The notes: generated by a model from the sequence alone, not told the origin. 64,000 nucleotides of DNA from Sinorhizobium sp. 8-89 (GCF_030124325.1 NZ_JASKLR010000009.1:62322-126321); one strand, 5' to 3'. Shown: positions 37,241-46,860, counted from the stretch's first letter. Made by a program: numbers and translations.

Positions 37241-39913
37241 ATGCCAGAACCGGTCCATGAGAAAAGCGTAAAGACCACCTGCCCCTATTGCGGCGTCGGT
37301 TGCGGTGTCATCGCCCGCGTGGGCAAAGACGGTGCAGTCAGCGTCAAGGGCGATCCCGAGCATCCGGCCAATTTCGGCCGGCTCTGTTCCAAGGGCTCGG
37401 CGCTTGCCGAAACCATCGATCTCGACGGCCGCCTCCGCCATCCGGAGATCCGCGGCCGCCGCGCAGGCTGGGACGAAGCGCTGGATCTCGTCGCCAGCCG
37501 CTTCGCGGAAAGCATTGCCGAGCACGGCCCGGATTCGGTCGCCTTTTACGTCTCGGGGCAATTGCTGACCGAAGACTATTACCTCGCCAACAAGCTGATG
37601 AAGGGCTTTATCGGTTCGGCGAACATCGACACAAATTCGCGCCTCTGCATGTCGTCCTCGGTTGCCGGTCACCGCCGCGCCTTCGGCTCCGACACGGTTC
37701 CCGGTGCTTACGAAGACCTGGAGCTTGCCGATCTCGTCGTGCTCACCGGTTCCAATCTCGCCTGGTGCCATCCGGTCCTTTATCAGCGCCTTGCCGCGGC
37801 CAAGGCGAACCGCCCCGAGATGAAGGTCGTCGTCATCGATCCGCGCCGCACGATGACCGCCGACATCGCCGACATGCATCTGGCGCTCGCGCCGGACAGC
37901 GACGTGGCGCTTTTCAATGGCCTGCTCGCCCATCTCGCTGCGAGTGGCGCCGTCGATCAGAACTATATTTCCGCGCACACAAGAGACTTTGCGGAAGCCT
38001 TTGCGGAAGCTTCCGCATTAGATGTCGCGGAGCTCTCGGCCCTGACCGGGCTTTCGCAGACGCAGTTGCTCGATTTCTTCCGGCTGTTCGAGACAACCGA
38101 AAAGGTCGTCACCTGCTACAGCCAGGGCGTGAACCAGTCGGCCTCCGGCACCGACAAGGTGAACGCGATCATCAATTGCCATCTTGCAACAAGCCGGATC
38201 GGCCGGCCGGGGATGGGCCCGTTCTCGCTGACCGGCCAGCCCAACGCCATGGGCGGGCGCGAGGTTGGCGGGCTCGCCAACATGCTCGCTGCCCATCTCG
38301 ACATCGAAAAGCCCCTTCACCGTGATCTCGTCCAGCGCTTCTGGCGCGCGCCTACGATCGCGAGCAAGCCCGGTCTCAAGGCGGTCGATATGTTCCGCGC
38401 CGTCGCCGACGGGCGGATCAAGGCGCTCTGGATCATGGCGACAAACCCGGTCGTCTCGATGCCCGATGCGCATGCGGTCGAGGCCGCGATCGAGGCCTGT
38501 CCCTTCGTCGTCGTGTCCGACATCCTGCGGGAGACCGATACGAGCCGCCACGCTCACGTGCTTCTGCCTTCGTTTGGGTGGGGCGAGAAGGACGGCACGG
38601 TCACCAATTCCGAACGGCGCATTTCGCGCCAGCGCGCCTTCCTCGATGCGCCCGGCGAGGCACGCCCCGATTGGTGGCAATTGGCCGAGGTCGGCCGGCG
38701 CATGGGCTTCGCCGAGGCCTTCGCCCATGCCTCCGCCGCCGAGGTCTTCGCCGAACATGCCGGCCTTTCCGGCTTCGAAAACGACGGCCGCCGCGATTTC
38801 GACATCGGCGCGCACGCGGCGATCGACAAGGCGGCCTACGACGATCTGAAGCCCTTCCAGTGGCCTCAGCCCCGGGATACGCAGCCCCAAGAGAGACGTT
38901 TTTTCGCAGCGGGCGGGTTCTACCATCCGGATCGCCGAGCCAGCTTCGTCGCGGTCGGCGCGTCGGTCTCGAAACGGGCAAACGATGCCTATCCCTACAC
39001 GCTTAACACCGGCCGCGTCCGCGACCATTGGCACACGATGACCCGGACCGGAAAGAGCGCCCGGCTCTCCGCCCACATCGCCGAACCGTTTGCCGAAATC
39101 CACCCGCGCGACGCACAAAAGCTTGCCGTCGCTGATGCCGATCTGGTGATGATCGAGAGCCCCTTCGGACGAGCGATCGTCCGGGCGCTTCTCACTGAGC
39201 GGCAGGCGAAGGGAAGCCTCTTCGTGCCGATGCACTGGAACGACCAGTTCGCTTCGAAGGCCCGCATCGACGCGCTGGTGCCGCCGATTACCGACCCGTT
39301 TTCCGGGCAACCGGCGTCAAAAAACGTGGCCGTCAAGGCTGCCCGCTTCGCCGCTCGGGCCTATGGTTTCGCCGTCTCCGCCCAGAAACCCGGAGCAATG
39401 GATGCCGCCTATTGGGCACTCGCTAAGGCCGAGGGCGGATGGCGGGTTGAGCTTGCCTTCGCCGAACCGGAACTGGACTGGATCGGCTGGTGCCAGCAAA
39501 GCTTTTCCATTCCGGCCGGGATCGAGCCGATCGGCTACACCGACCGTCAGTCCGGCGAGCTTCGCCTCGCATTCTTCGACGGCGATCGGCTGCTTGCGGC
39601 CCTATTCCTCTCGTCGCGGCCGGTGGCGGTCGCCCGCAACTGGGCGGTCTCCCAGCTTTGCGCCTCGCATGCCGACCTCAGCATGCGCTTTGCGGTCGCG
39701 GCGGGGCGCCCCGGCGCCGGCAGAGAGGACCCGGGCGCGACCGTCTGCTCCTGCTTCGGCGTTGGCGTCAACCAGATCACCGGCGCAATTCGAGACGGTT
39801 GTCACAGTGTCGAGGCGATCGGCGAGAGGCTTAGCGCCGGCACCAATTGCGGCTCCTGCCGCGCAGAGATCAGGGGGATCATCGATGGATGTCTTGCCGC
39901 TGCCGCTGAATGA
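37241..39913 (+). CDS. nasA: assimilatory nitrate reductase, catalytic subunit
   Basis: An 890-aa molybdopterin oxidoreductase. The N-terminal [4Fe-4S] motif CPYCGVGC...CSKG is followed by the bis-MGD domains (NTNSRLCMSS-like TNSRLCMSSSVAGHRRAFG; GQPNAMGGREVGG; the C-terminal LNTGRVRDHWHTMTRTGK). A C-terminal BFD-like [2Fe-2S] domain (CSCFGVGVNQITGAI...GTNCGSCRAEI) is fused on, as in NasA-type enzymes that take electrons from a flavoprotein. It reduces nitrate to nitrite in the cytoplasm. Overlaps cysG by 29 nt. Confidence 0.94.
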   Translation: MPEPVHEKSVKTTCPYCGVGCGVIARVGKDGAVSVKGDPEHPANFGRLCSKGSALAETIDLDGRLRHPEIRGRRAGWDEALDLVASRFAESIAEHGPDSVAFYVSGQLLTEDYYLANKLMKGFIGSANIDTNSRLCMSSSVAGHRRAFGSDTVPGAYEDLELADLVVLTGSNLAWCHPVLYQRLAAAKANRPEMKVVVIDPRRTMTADIADMHLALAPDSDVALFNGLLAHLAASGAVDQNYISAHTRDFAEAFAEASALDVAELSALTGLSQTQLLDFFRLFETTEKVVTCYSQGVNQSASGTDKVNAIINCHLATSRIGRPGMGPFSLTGQPNAMGGREVGGLANMLAAHLDIEKPLHRDLVQRFWRAPTIASKPGLKAVDMFRAVADGRIKALWIMATNPVVSMPDAHAVEAAIEACPFVVVSDILRETDTSRHAHVLLPSFGWGEKDGTVTNSERRISRQRAFLDAPGEARPDWWQLAEVGRRMGFAEAFAHASAAEVFAEHAGLSGFENDGRRDFDIGAHAAIDKAAYDDLKPFQWPQPRDTQPQERRFFAAGGFYHPDRRASFVAVGASVSKRANDAYPYTLNTGRVRDHWHTMTRTGKSARLSAHIAEPFAEIHPRDAQKLAVADADLVMIESPFGRAIVRALLTERQAKGSLFVPMHWNDQFASKARIDALVPPITDPFSGQPASKNVAVKAARFAARAYGFAVSAQKPGAMDAAYWALAKAEGGWRVELAFAEPELDWIGWCQQSFSIPAGIEPIGYTDRQSGELRLAFFDGDRLLAALFLSSRPVAVARNWAVSQLCASHADLSMRFAVAAGRPGAGREDPGATVCSCFGVGVNQITGAIRDGCHSVEAIGERLSAGTNCGSCRAEIRGIIDGCLAAAAE

Positions 39914-41096
39914 CCGGACTGCACTGCCCTCGTCGCAACGCGTCGCTCCGCTCGCCACCCTGCCGCTGTTCTGGAGCTTGAAGAAGAAGCGCGTCGTGAT
40001 TGCCGGCGGCAGCGACGCCGCCGCCTGGAAGGCCGAACTCCTGGCTGCCTGCGGGGCGGAGGTTCATCTTCACGCGCCGCGCTCGCAATTGAGCGACGTC
40101 TTTCTGGGCCTCCTGAAGCGCGGCGCCGCACATGAGGACGGCCGCCTCGTCCACCACGACCAAATCTGGCACTGCGGCGTTTTCTCCGGCGCCGCCCTTG
40201 CGATCGGCGATTGCGATGGCGATGCCGAAGCGGAGGCGTTCTTCAATGCCGCGCGTTCGGCGGGCGTTCCCGTCAATGTCATCGACAAGCCGGCCTTCTG
40301 CCAGTTCCAGTTCGGGTCGATCGTCAATCGCTCGCCGGTCGTCGTTTCGATCTCGACCGACGGCGCGGCACCGATCCTGGCGCAAGCCATCCGCCGCCGG
40401 ATCGAAGCCCTGCTGCCACCGGCGATCAAGGGCTGGGCGGCGATCGCGCAGGCGCTCCGCGAAAAGGTCAACGCCCGACTGAATCCCGGCGCGCCGCGCC
40501 GCGCCTTCTGGGAGCGGTTCGTCGATCGCGCATTTCTGGAGACACCGGAGGAGGGTGTCGAGGCGCGGCTGATGGAGGAGGTGGATTGCTTGCACGCGAC
40601 CCCCGTCTCCATCGGCCGCGTCACGGTCGTCGGCGCGGGGCCGGGCGATGCCGAACTCCTGACGTTGAAGGCCGTTCGTGCCTTGCAGGCGGCCGACGTC
40701 ATTCTCTTCGACGAACCAACCTCGAACGAAGTGCTCGAACTCGCCCGCCGGGAAGCAAAGCGCTTTTTCGTCGATCGACAGAGCAGCCGCGCGCCGGATG
40801 GCGACGAAGAGGTTCACGGCGCGATGATAGATCTTGTCCGGGCAGGCAAGCGCGTGGTGCGCCTCAAATCCGGCGACCCCACCGCTTCGGCCGGAATGCG
40901 CAAGGAGATCCGACGGCTGGAAAACGAAGGCATTCCCGTCGAGATCGTACCGGGTGTATCGGTCGAGCGTCATCGAGCTGGAGCGCAGGGGCTTACCAGA
41001 ATCGACGGCTTAGTCGGTATCGCGAGCCTTGCCGGTGCTGCTACTGCGCCGCGCGCCCAATCGGACGCGCTAACATCGCTACCGCAGGCCGGTTGA
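39885..41096 (+). pseudogene. cysG: siroheme synthase CysG, truncated in its methyltransferase domain
   Basis: 403 aa instead of the usual 455-480. The N-terminal precorrin-2 dehydrogenase/ferrochelatase half is intact (KKKRVVIAGGSDAAAWKAELL; FCQFQFGSIVNRSPVVVSISTDG; ...). The uroporphyrinogen methyltransferase half begins normally (GRVTVVGAGPGDAELLTLKAVRAL) but has RLKSGDPTASAGMRKEI where RLKSGDPTVFGRAGEEI is expected. After EIVPGVS (about 40961) homology stops and the frame runs through repeat copy 4. The last 100 or more residues, including SAM-binding parts, are missing. Likely bifunctional at best, or a pseudogene; siroheme for NirB would need another methyltransferase. Starts inside nasA, RBS GGGGGA. 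Confidence 0.75.
41040..41082 (+). repeat. dispersed intergenic repeat, copy 4 (translated as cysG tail)
   Basis: CTACTGCGCCGCGCGCCC, then ATCGGACGCGC and a degraded ATCGCTAC, correspond to the first hairpin of the element. It lies inside the open cysG frame just before its stop. Confidence 0.6.
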
Positions 41097-41213
41097 GTTC
41101 CTGGAGAGCCGTTCCATGCGAGCGCACAAGGAGAACATCTGACGATAGTGGCCGCAATCGGTGGGACCCGGAAATCGCAGCCAGAGTGACGAAGGGCGGC
41201 ATCCTTCAGTGCA

Positions 41214-42467
41214 TCATCGGGCGACCCGATGCACCGGAAGCGTCACGACGAAGCACGCGCCGCCGCCGGAAGGAGGTTCGTAACGGACCGCGCCGCCATG
41301 ACGTTCGGCGATCTGGCGCACCAGCGCCAGCCCCAAGCCCCAGCCACCCGTCGCCTCGCTGCGCCCCGAGGGCCGGTAGAACGGCTCGAAAACGCGGGCG
41401 CTCTCGCTATCCGGTATGCCCGGGCCGTGGTCGCGGACCCTGAGTTCCACCATGCCGCCCGCCCGCGCGACAGTGGCTGTGACAGGTGGTCCACCGTGGC
41501 GCAGCGCGTTCTGCATGAGATTGCGCACGAGCCTGCCGATAAGGCGCGCATCGCCCTTGACAGTCGCCGGCGAGCCGGAGACTTCGACGCCGTTGCGCGC
41601 CCCCTCTTCCGAGACGAGGGCCAGGAGGTCGACGGACTCGGGCGCATCGAGCTTCTCGACATGGTCGAGCCTGCTCGCCATCAGGATCTCCTCGACCAGC
41701 GTGTCGAGCTCGGCGAGATTGCGGACGATCTCCGCCTTGCGGCTCTCGTCCGGCGCCTGCTCATAGAGGTCGATCGCCATGCGCAGGCGCGCAAGCGGCG
41801 AGCGCAATTCGTGGCTGGCATTGGCGAGCAGAGCGCGGTGTGACTTGATCAGCCGCTCGACATGATCGGCGGCCTTGTTGAAGCTCTTCGCCACCGCCGC
41901 GACCTCGTCGCTGCCGTCCTCCGGCACACGCGCCACGAAATCGCCCCTGCCCCAGGCATCCACCCCCCCGCGTAACCGCTCCAGCCGGCGGGTAAGGTGA
42001 CGCACGACGGGATAGGCGGCGAGCCCGATGACGCCGGCGATCAACGCCAGATAGGCGAGCGGATTGCGGCCGGCCGGGCGGAAAGGCCGCTCCATGCGCG
42101 CGGCTACTGCGCGACCGTCGGGTAGCTCGGTCACCATGATGTGAAAGTTGCCCCTGCCGTGGTGCCACGGCCGCTCGATAATGTCGTGTGGGAGCGGACG
42201 GCCGGCGCTGGCGATCAGCTTGCCGCCCGGGTCGTAGACCGCTATGTCGGCGTCGAAGGCCCGTGAAAACCGCTCTAACGTCGCCTCGACCGACCGCCGG
42301 TCCATATCGGGCGGAATCAGCGCGGTGACAAACCGCGCGCGTTGGCTCTGCCAACTCAACTCCTCCTCGCCCTGCCCCAGCCACACGAAGGCCGCGCTGG
42401 CGACAGCGACCGCCGCAAGGCTTGCCAGCAGCGTCAGGTATATTTTCAGAAACAGCCGACTGCGCAT
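41214..42467 (-). CDS. envelope-sensing histidine kinase (CpxA-like)
   Basis: A 417-aa sensor kinase with an N-terminal membrane helix, a periplasmic region of about 120 residues, a second helix (LAYLALIAGVIGLAAYPVV), a HAMP domain, the phospho-acceptor motif NASHELRSPLARLRMAI, an N box NLMQNALRH, and G boxes DHGPGIP and GGWGLGLALV. ATG 42467 follows a GTG in frame. It is separated from the response regulator gene by 125 nt containing two tandem repeats. Confidence 0.9.
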   Translation of the reverse strand: MRSRLFLKIYLTLLASLAAVAVASAAFVWLGQGEEELSWQSQRARFVTALIPPDMDRRSVEATLERFSRAFDADIAVYDPGGKLIASAGRPLPHDIIERPWHHGRGNFHIMVTELPDGRAVAARMERPFRPAGRNPLAYLALIAGVIGLAAYPVVRHLTRRLERLRGGVDAWGRGDFVARVPEDGSDEVAAVAKSFNKAADHVERLIKSHRALLANASHELRSPLARLRMAIDLYEQAPDESRKAEIVRNLAELDTLVEEILMASRLDHVEKLDAPESVDLLALVSEEGARNGVEVSGSPATVKGDARLIGRLVRNLMQNALRHGGPPVTATVARAGGMVELRVRDHGPGIPDSESARVFEPFYRPSGRSEATGGWGLGLALVRQIAERHGGAVRYEPPSGGGACFVVTLPVHRVAR

Positions 42468-42489
42468 CACTCTAGGTCTCTGCTTTGAT

Positions 42490-42533
42490 GCATGTCATTG
42501 CCCCAAGACCGCTGCACACTTTGGGCGACATGC
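42490..42533 (-). repeat. 44-bp inverted-repeat element, tandem copy A
   Basis: Ends GCATGTC and GACATGC, with inner GCCCCAA and TTTGGGC arms around GCTGCACAC. 41 of 44 bases match copy B at 42548-42591. Confidence 0.75.
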
Positions 42534-42547
42534 ATCCCTGGCTTTAC

Positions 42548-42591
42548 GCATGTCGTCGCCCCAAAACCGCTGCACACTTTGGGCGACATGC
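42548..42591 (-). repeat. 44-bp inverted-repeat element, tandem copy B
   Basis: Same element as 42490-42533, separated by a 14-nt spacer. It begins one base after the response regulator stop codon on the minus strand. Confidence 0.75.
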
Positions 42592-42592
42592 T

Positions 42593-43291
42593 TTACCTCT
42601 CGTCGTCCTGGAAACGAGCGAAGACATAGCCGGCGCCGCGCACGGTAATGATACGCCTCGGATGCTTGGGATCGTTCTCGATGGCCGCCCTGATGCGTGA
42701 TATGTGGACATCGATGGAGCGGTCGAACGCATCCAGCTCTTCGCCCTTCACCGCATCCATCAACTGCTCGCGCGACAGCGTGCGGCCGGCATTTTCGGCG
42801 AGCGCCACAAGCAGGTCGAACTGGTAACTGGTCAGCGCACATTCACGGCCGTCGATCCGGACCGAGCGGGATCCCGGATCGATCTCCAGCCGCCCGAAGC
42901 GAAAGGTCCGCGAAACCGCCGCGCTACCGTTGCGGCGGCGCAGGATCGCCTTCAGCCGCGCCAGCAGTTCACGCGGATTGAAAGGCTTGGGCAGATAGTC
43001 GTCGGCTCCAAGCTCCAGCCCGATGATGCGGTCTGTCTCTTCGCCCTTGGCCGTGAGCATCAGGATCGGCACGTCTGAGACGGCGCGCATGCGCCGGCAG
43101 GTTTCGAAGCCGTCGAGGTCCGGCAGCATGACGTCGAGGATCACGACATCAGGCGCACGGCGACCGAGGTCGGTAAGGCCCGACGTAGCCGTCGCTGCGG
43201 TGTGGACGGTGTAGCCGTTTCCGGAGAGGTAGTCGGCGAGCATGGCGGATAGGCGCGTGTCGTCGTCAACGATCAAGACCCGTTCCGCCAT
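42593..43291 (-). CDS. OmpR-family response regulator (CpxR-like)
   Basis: A 232-aa regulator. The receiver has the acidic pair DDD (VLIVDDDTRLS), the phospho-acceptor Asp in VVILDVMLPDLDG, and the switch Lys in YLPKPFNP. The C-terminal winged HTH contains LTSYQFDLLVALAENAGRTLSREQLMDAV and VDVHISRIRAAI. RBS GGAG precedes ATG 43291. Upstream partner of the kinase. Confidence 0.92.
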   Translation of the reverse strand: MAERVLIVDDDTRLSAMLADYLSGNGYTVHTAATATSGLTDLGRRAPDVVILDVMLPDLDGFETCRRMRAVSDVPILMLTAKGEETDRIIGLELGADDYLPKPFNPRELLARLKAILRRRNGSAAVSRTFRFGRLEIDPGSRSVRIDGRECALTSYQFDLLVALAENAGRTLSREQLMDAVKGEELDAFDRSIDVHISRIRAAIENDPKHPRRIITVRGAGYVFARFQDDER

Positions 43292-43314
43292 TTCTTGCGC
43301 TCCGTTTGAGTTGC

Positions 43315-43398
43315 CTACAGCAGGCCCGTCCTATCAGACGCGCAAAGGTCGCTGTAGCACTTTGAATTGTTGCATGTTCTTAAGGAAACATGCAGTAG
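43315..43398 (+). repeat. dispersed two-hairpin intergenic repeat, copy 5
   Basis: CTACAGCAGGCCCGTC...CAGACGCGCAAAGGTCGCTGTAG, then CACTTTGAATTGTTGCATGT and TTCTTAAGGAAACATGCAGTAG. It lies between the CpxP-like gene and the response regulator gene. Confidence 0.75.
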
Positions 43399-43409
43399 CC
43401 GAGCAAGTC

Positions 43410-43958
43410 TTACCACCGGCCGTGGCCCCTGCGCTCCTTCAAATGCTCGACGAGCTTGGCGCGCTGCTGCGGCGTCAGCGCCTCCGCCGCGTCGAGGAGC
43501 GCAGTCGTCATCTTGCGCGAGGCCTCGTCGATGGCCGCAATGCGCTCACTGCGCAGTTTCTCGGCTGCCGCGCGGTCGATGGTCGACGCGCCGAGGAGCT
43601 CGATAACCTCCTCACGCGTCTCGCGGAAGTCCCGGAAAGTCGGCCTGATCTCGGAGCGCGCCTTGTCGATGATATCCCAAAGCTTGTCTTCCTGCTCGGG
43701 TGTCGCATCGAGTTCGTCGAGCACGGAGCCGATCCGGTGTTCCATAAAGCCACCTCCCATATGCGCGTGCATCATCTGGCTACCCATGCCGAAGCGACCC
43801 ATGCCGAAGCCGAAATCGTCGCTGCGCGCGGCTGCATAACCGATTCCCCCGACAACCGTGACGGCTGCGAGACCGCCGATCGCGGCGCGCCGACCCCAGC
43901 CCTTCGAAGCGGGTTCGCTGGCGGTCGGGCTCGACAGGTTCTTGTCATCGTTTTCCAT
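43410..43958 (-). CDS. Spy/CpxP-like periplasmic protein
   Basis: A 182-aa protein: an N-terminal signal-anchor preceded by Arg residues (GWGRRAAIGGLAAVTVVGGIGYAAA), then a Gly/Met/His-rich linker (FGMGRFGMGSQMMHAHMGGG), and two LTxxQ-type motifs (LDATPEQEDKLWDI; ALTPQQRAKLVEHL) on long helices. CpxP/Spy proteins restrain the sensor or act as chaperones during envelope or metal stress. AAGGAGA supports ATG 43958; the Met/His linker could bind metal. Upstream of the two-component genes on the same strand. Confidence 0.82.
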   Translation of the reverse strand: MENDDKNLSSPTASEPASKGWGRRAAIGGLAAVTVVGGIGYAAARSDDFGFGMGRFGMGSQMMHAHMGGGFMEHRIGSVLDELDATPEQEDKLWDIIDKARSEIRPTFRDFRETREEVIELLGASTIDRAAAEKLRSERIAAIDEASRKMTTALLDAAEALTPQQRAKLVEHLKERRGHGRW

Positions 43959-44130
43959 CGTTAGTCTCCTTTCACTCCGCAGCGCCTGCTGCAATGGAGG
44001 AAAGCTAACTGAGCGACGTTTCGAGCGTTCTGGGCGAATGTAAAGAAATGTAAAGCCGGAGTGGCCCGCGAAATCATGGGCCGTTCTCGCGCATCAGATC
44101 GAAAGCGGTCTTTATCGGCGATGTCCTTCG

Positions 44131-44859
44131 GTGGCTTCTGTCCACCGCCCCGTTTCAATTCGCATGCGTCAGCGCGGCCACGAGCTTGGCATCCAGGCGA
44201 CGTCCGTTCGCGCCGTCGCCGCGCGCGCTGGGGTGTCGAACGGTTTGATTCGGCATCATTTCGACGCCAAGGCGAACTTGATCGTCGCCGCCTATCGCAG
44301 GACGATCGAGCTCATAACTGCTGCATCGATGCGGGAGCTGACCTCAACCGAGGGCACACCGCATGAACGCCTTCGCCGCTTCATCGTCGCGACCCTGGAT
44401 GCTCCCGCCTCGGACTACAGGATGCTTTCTCTCTGGGCCACGTTCGTGAGCCAAAGCAGGGTCGATCCGCTGATCGCGGCCGTGCGTGACCAGAGCTATC
44501 TGGACCTGCGGCGCGCCACCGAACCTCTGATAGCAGCCGTCTTCGAAGCAGAAGGCCGGCCGCTTTCCGCCGGCGAGGTAGAAAACACGACCATCATCGT
44601 CCACGCCGTCCTTGATGGGTTGTGGATTGAGGCGTGCTTGAATGAAACGCCGAGCGGTGTCGAGAAGCTGATTCAGTTGGGAATCACTCGATTGCAAAGC
44701 TCTTGGATGTCCGGCTGTAATCCCGTCACTGGATGGGTGAACGCCAACAACACGCGGCGGTCCGCCCCTATAGCAATGGTCCAAGGCGCGGGTAAACGAA
44801 GCCACTCGTTACGTCCGGGGCCCTCGCCTCTGCAAGCTGCGAGAGAAACTGGTCCATGA
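44131..44859 (+). CDS. TetR-family regulator, N-terminus possibly damaged
   Basis: The HTH is clear: TSVRAVAARAGVSNGLIRHHFDAKANLIVAAYRRT, a BetI-like TetR motif, followed by an all-helical ligand domain. Helix 1 is missing in this frame. A plausible N-terminus, MGRSRASDRKRSL, starts at ATG 44076 in a different frame (44076-44114). So either a frameshift near 44115-44170 disables the gene or translation starts internally (GTG 44131). The 3' end overlaps the convergent cyclase gene by 92 nt; the last 30 residues are unlike TetR proteins. Confidence 0.65.
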   Translation: MASVHRPVSIRMRQRGHELGIQATSVRAVAARAGVSNGLIRHHFDAKANLIVAAYRRTIELITAASMRELTSTEGTPHERLRRFIVATLDAPASDYRMLSLWATFVSQSRVDPLIAAVRDQSYLDLRRATEPLIAAVFEAEGRPLSAGEVENTTIIVHAVLDGLWIEACLNETPSGVEKLIQLGITRLQSSWMSGCNPVTGWVNANNTRRSAPIAMVQGAGKRSHSLRPGPSPLQAARETGP

Positions 44860-46678
44860 GCGGGGAGGCGCCGAAGCGACGATTGGCGCGCTCATCCGCA
44901 AGTGAAAACTCAGGTTTCACATCCGTCAGCCGCGCCATAGTGCGCTGCGCTCCTTGCACGTCTCCACGCTGGCTCTGGACCGCCGTGTGTATCAGCAGGC
45001 AGTCTGCCTCGCCCGGCGCACGGATCAGGCATTCCCGCAAGACCTGGTCGGCTTCGTCGAGACGGCCGGCAGCGTAGAGTGCCTGGCCGTAGACATAGGT
45101 GTAGTATTCTGGCGCCATGGGATGCAGCCGGCGCGCCCGCTCGGCGTTGCGTACCGCCTCGTCATAGCTGCCGAATCGCACCTGCGCCTTCGCCAGCGCC
45201 ATCAGGCTGTCCGGATCGTTCGGATTGAGCTCGACCGAGCGTTGTGCAGCCTGCATGGCACCTGCGTAGTCGCCGGTAACCGAGAGGCCGAAACTGAGGA
45301 CCTGATAGCCGACAGCGAGATTTGGATCGAGCCGAACGGCCTGGCGCGTCTCGCTGAGACCCGTTTCCACGTCAGTCATGGTCGCCCTGCCGCTGATTTT
45401 CTGCGCGAAGTCGACGATATATGTCATTCCGAGATTGGCGCGCGCAGCAGCGTAGCCGGGATCAAGCTCGAGGGCCCGGTGAAGCAGCGCACGGGCGGCA
45501 ATCAGCGCTTCGGCATCCTTCGACCCGTGTTTGTAGCGGTCACGCGCCTGGAGGACGAGGTCGTAGGCCTGAAGGTTTTCGGTTGGGCGTTCAGCCGCAT
45601 TCGAGACCTCCGATTCACGAACATAGGACACAAGATGCGACACGATCTCGGCCGTCAGGTCGGTCTGGACCGAGAAGATGTCCTCGACGCGGCGGTCATA
45701 ACTGCGAGACCAAAGATGCGCGCCGCTGCGCGCGTCGATCAACTGTGCCACTACACGAAGCTGGTCGCCGGAGCGTCGGGCACTGCCTTCCACCACATAG
45801 CCTGCCCCCAGTCTTTCCCCGATTCTGCGGATGTCCTCCGCCTGACCGCGCAGGGCGAAGGTCGAATTGCGTGCGATCACCTGAAGTTCGGGATTGCGCG
45901 CAAGATTGGCGATGATGTCCTCGGTCAGCCCGTCGGCGAAATAGTCCTGGTCGGCTTCGCCACTCATATTGTCAAAGGGCAGCACCGCGACAGCCGGCCG
46001 GGCATCTGCAGGCTCGGCGCCTGACAGGCGCAGAATACTGTCGCTGATATCCGCGCGGATTGCCCTCAATGCGGGCATTTGGGGCAAGGCGGCGACAAGG
46101 ACAAGCGCTGTCACCCCCGCCGCGTAAGGCAAAGCAGCTCGACCACGACCAATCCGCCGTATCCAGTTCCGGCCGCTGCCTTGGCCGGGCTCGATCCGAA
46201 CGGCATAGACGGCAAGCGGCTCGCGTATGTTCTTGGCCTGCCTTCTCCCGACACTGTAGAAAAGTTTGCTGCGGCTCCGGTCGGCGCTACGGACCACCGC
46301 CTCGCTGACGAAAATGCTGGCTGGTTCGGCCATGGCCTCCAGCCGGGAAGCGACGTTCACGCCATCACCGAACATGTCGCCATTGTCTTCTATAACGTCG
46401 CCGAGGTTGATGCCGAGACGCATGTCAAACGGCTGCTCGAGGAATCCGTTCTGGATTTCGATCGCCGCATCGAGGGCCTCGTTGACGCTCGGGAAAGTCG
46501 CGAGAAAGCCGTCCCCGGTCGTCTTGAATGTTCGACCCCCGTGTTTCTCAACGGTAGGGATGATCAGTCCGCTGAACGCCGCGCGCAATGCGGCGTAGGT
46601 CGAGGATTCATCCTCGGACATCAGGCGCGTGTAGCCGACGATATCGCCTGCTACGATTGCTGCGAGTTTGCGTTCCAT
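44768..46678 (-). CDS. class III adenylate/guanylate cyclase with TolB-like domain and TPRs
   Basis: A 636-aa protein. The N-terminal cyclase domain has the metal Asp in VAGDIVGYTRLMSEDE, FKTTGDGFLATF and a GDGVNVASRLE segment. A membrane helix (LPYAAGVTALVLVAALPQM) follows at about residue 190, then a TolB/FlgO-like segment (VAVLPFDNMSGEADQDYFADGLTEDIIANLA) and TPRs to the end. Many such cyclases occur in Sinorhizobium. ATG 46678 has GAGGG upstream. Signal and target unknown. Confidence 0.9.
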   Translation of the reverse strand: MERKLAAIVAGDIVGYTRLMSEDESSTYAALRAAFSGLIIPTVEKHGGRTFKTTGDGFLATFPSVNEALDAAIEIQNGFLEQPFDMRLGINLGDVIEDNGDMFGDGVNVASRLEAMAEPASIFVSEAVVRSADRSRSKLFYSVGRRQAKNIREPLAVYAVRIEPGQGSGRNWIRRIGRGRAALPYAAGVTALVLVAALPQMPALRAIRADISDSILRLSGAEPADARPAVAVLPFDNMSGEADQDYFADGLTEDIIANLARNPELQVIARNSTFALRGQAEDIRRIGERLGAGYVVEGSARRSGDQLRVVAQLIDARSGAHLWSRSYDRRVEDIFSVQTDLTAEIVSHLVSYVRESEVSNAAERPTENLQAYDLVLQARDRYKHGSKDAEALIAARALLHRALELDPGYAAARANLGMTYIVDFAQKISGRATMTDVETGLSETRQAVRLDPNLAVGYQVLSFGLSVTGDYAGAMQAAQRSVELNPNDPDSLMALAKAQVRFGSYDEAVRNAERARRLHPMAPEYYTYVYGQALYAAGRLDEADQVLRECLIRAPGEADCLLIHTAVQSQRGDVQGAQRTMARLTDVKPEFSLADERANRRFGASPLMDQFLSQLAEARAPDVTSGFVYPRLGPLL

Positions 46679-46860
46679 CACGACCCTCGGCAGTCCTCAC
46701 AAGCATCTATAGTGAGCAATCCTTGCCCGTCCACTCAAAACTCTGTGTGGAAGCGCCCGCCCTGCGTTAGCAGCCCGGCGTCCGGCTGGTCGCCTCAGGA
46801 ACATTTCTGGAGCCCTCGGGTTCTATCCTTGCAAGGAACAAAGGACGAAAGGAAGCGAGA

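Noticed and set aside
38018..39310. 430-aa minus-strand open frame
   Set aside because: Antisense to nitrate reductase; no motif.
42490..42591. Possible mini CRISPR array
   Set aside because: Only two copies, internally palindromic, with a 14-nt spacer and no cas genes; better explained as a tandem intergenic repeat.
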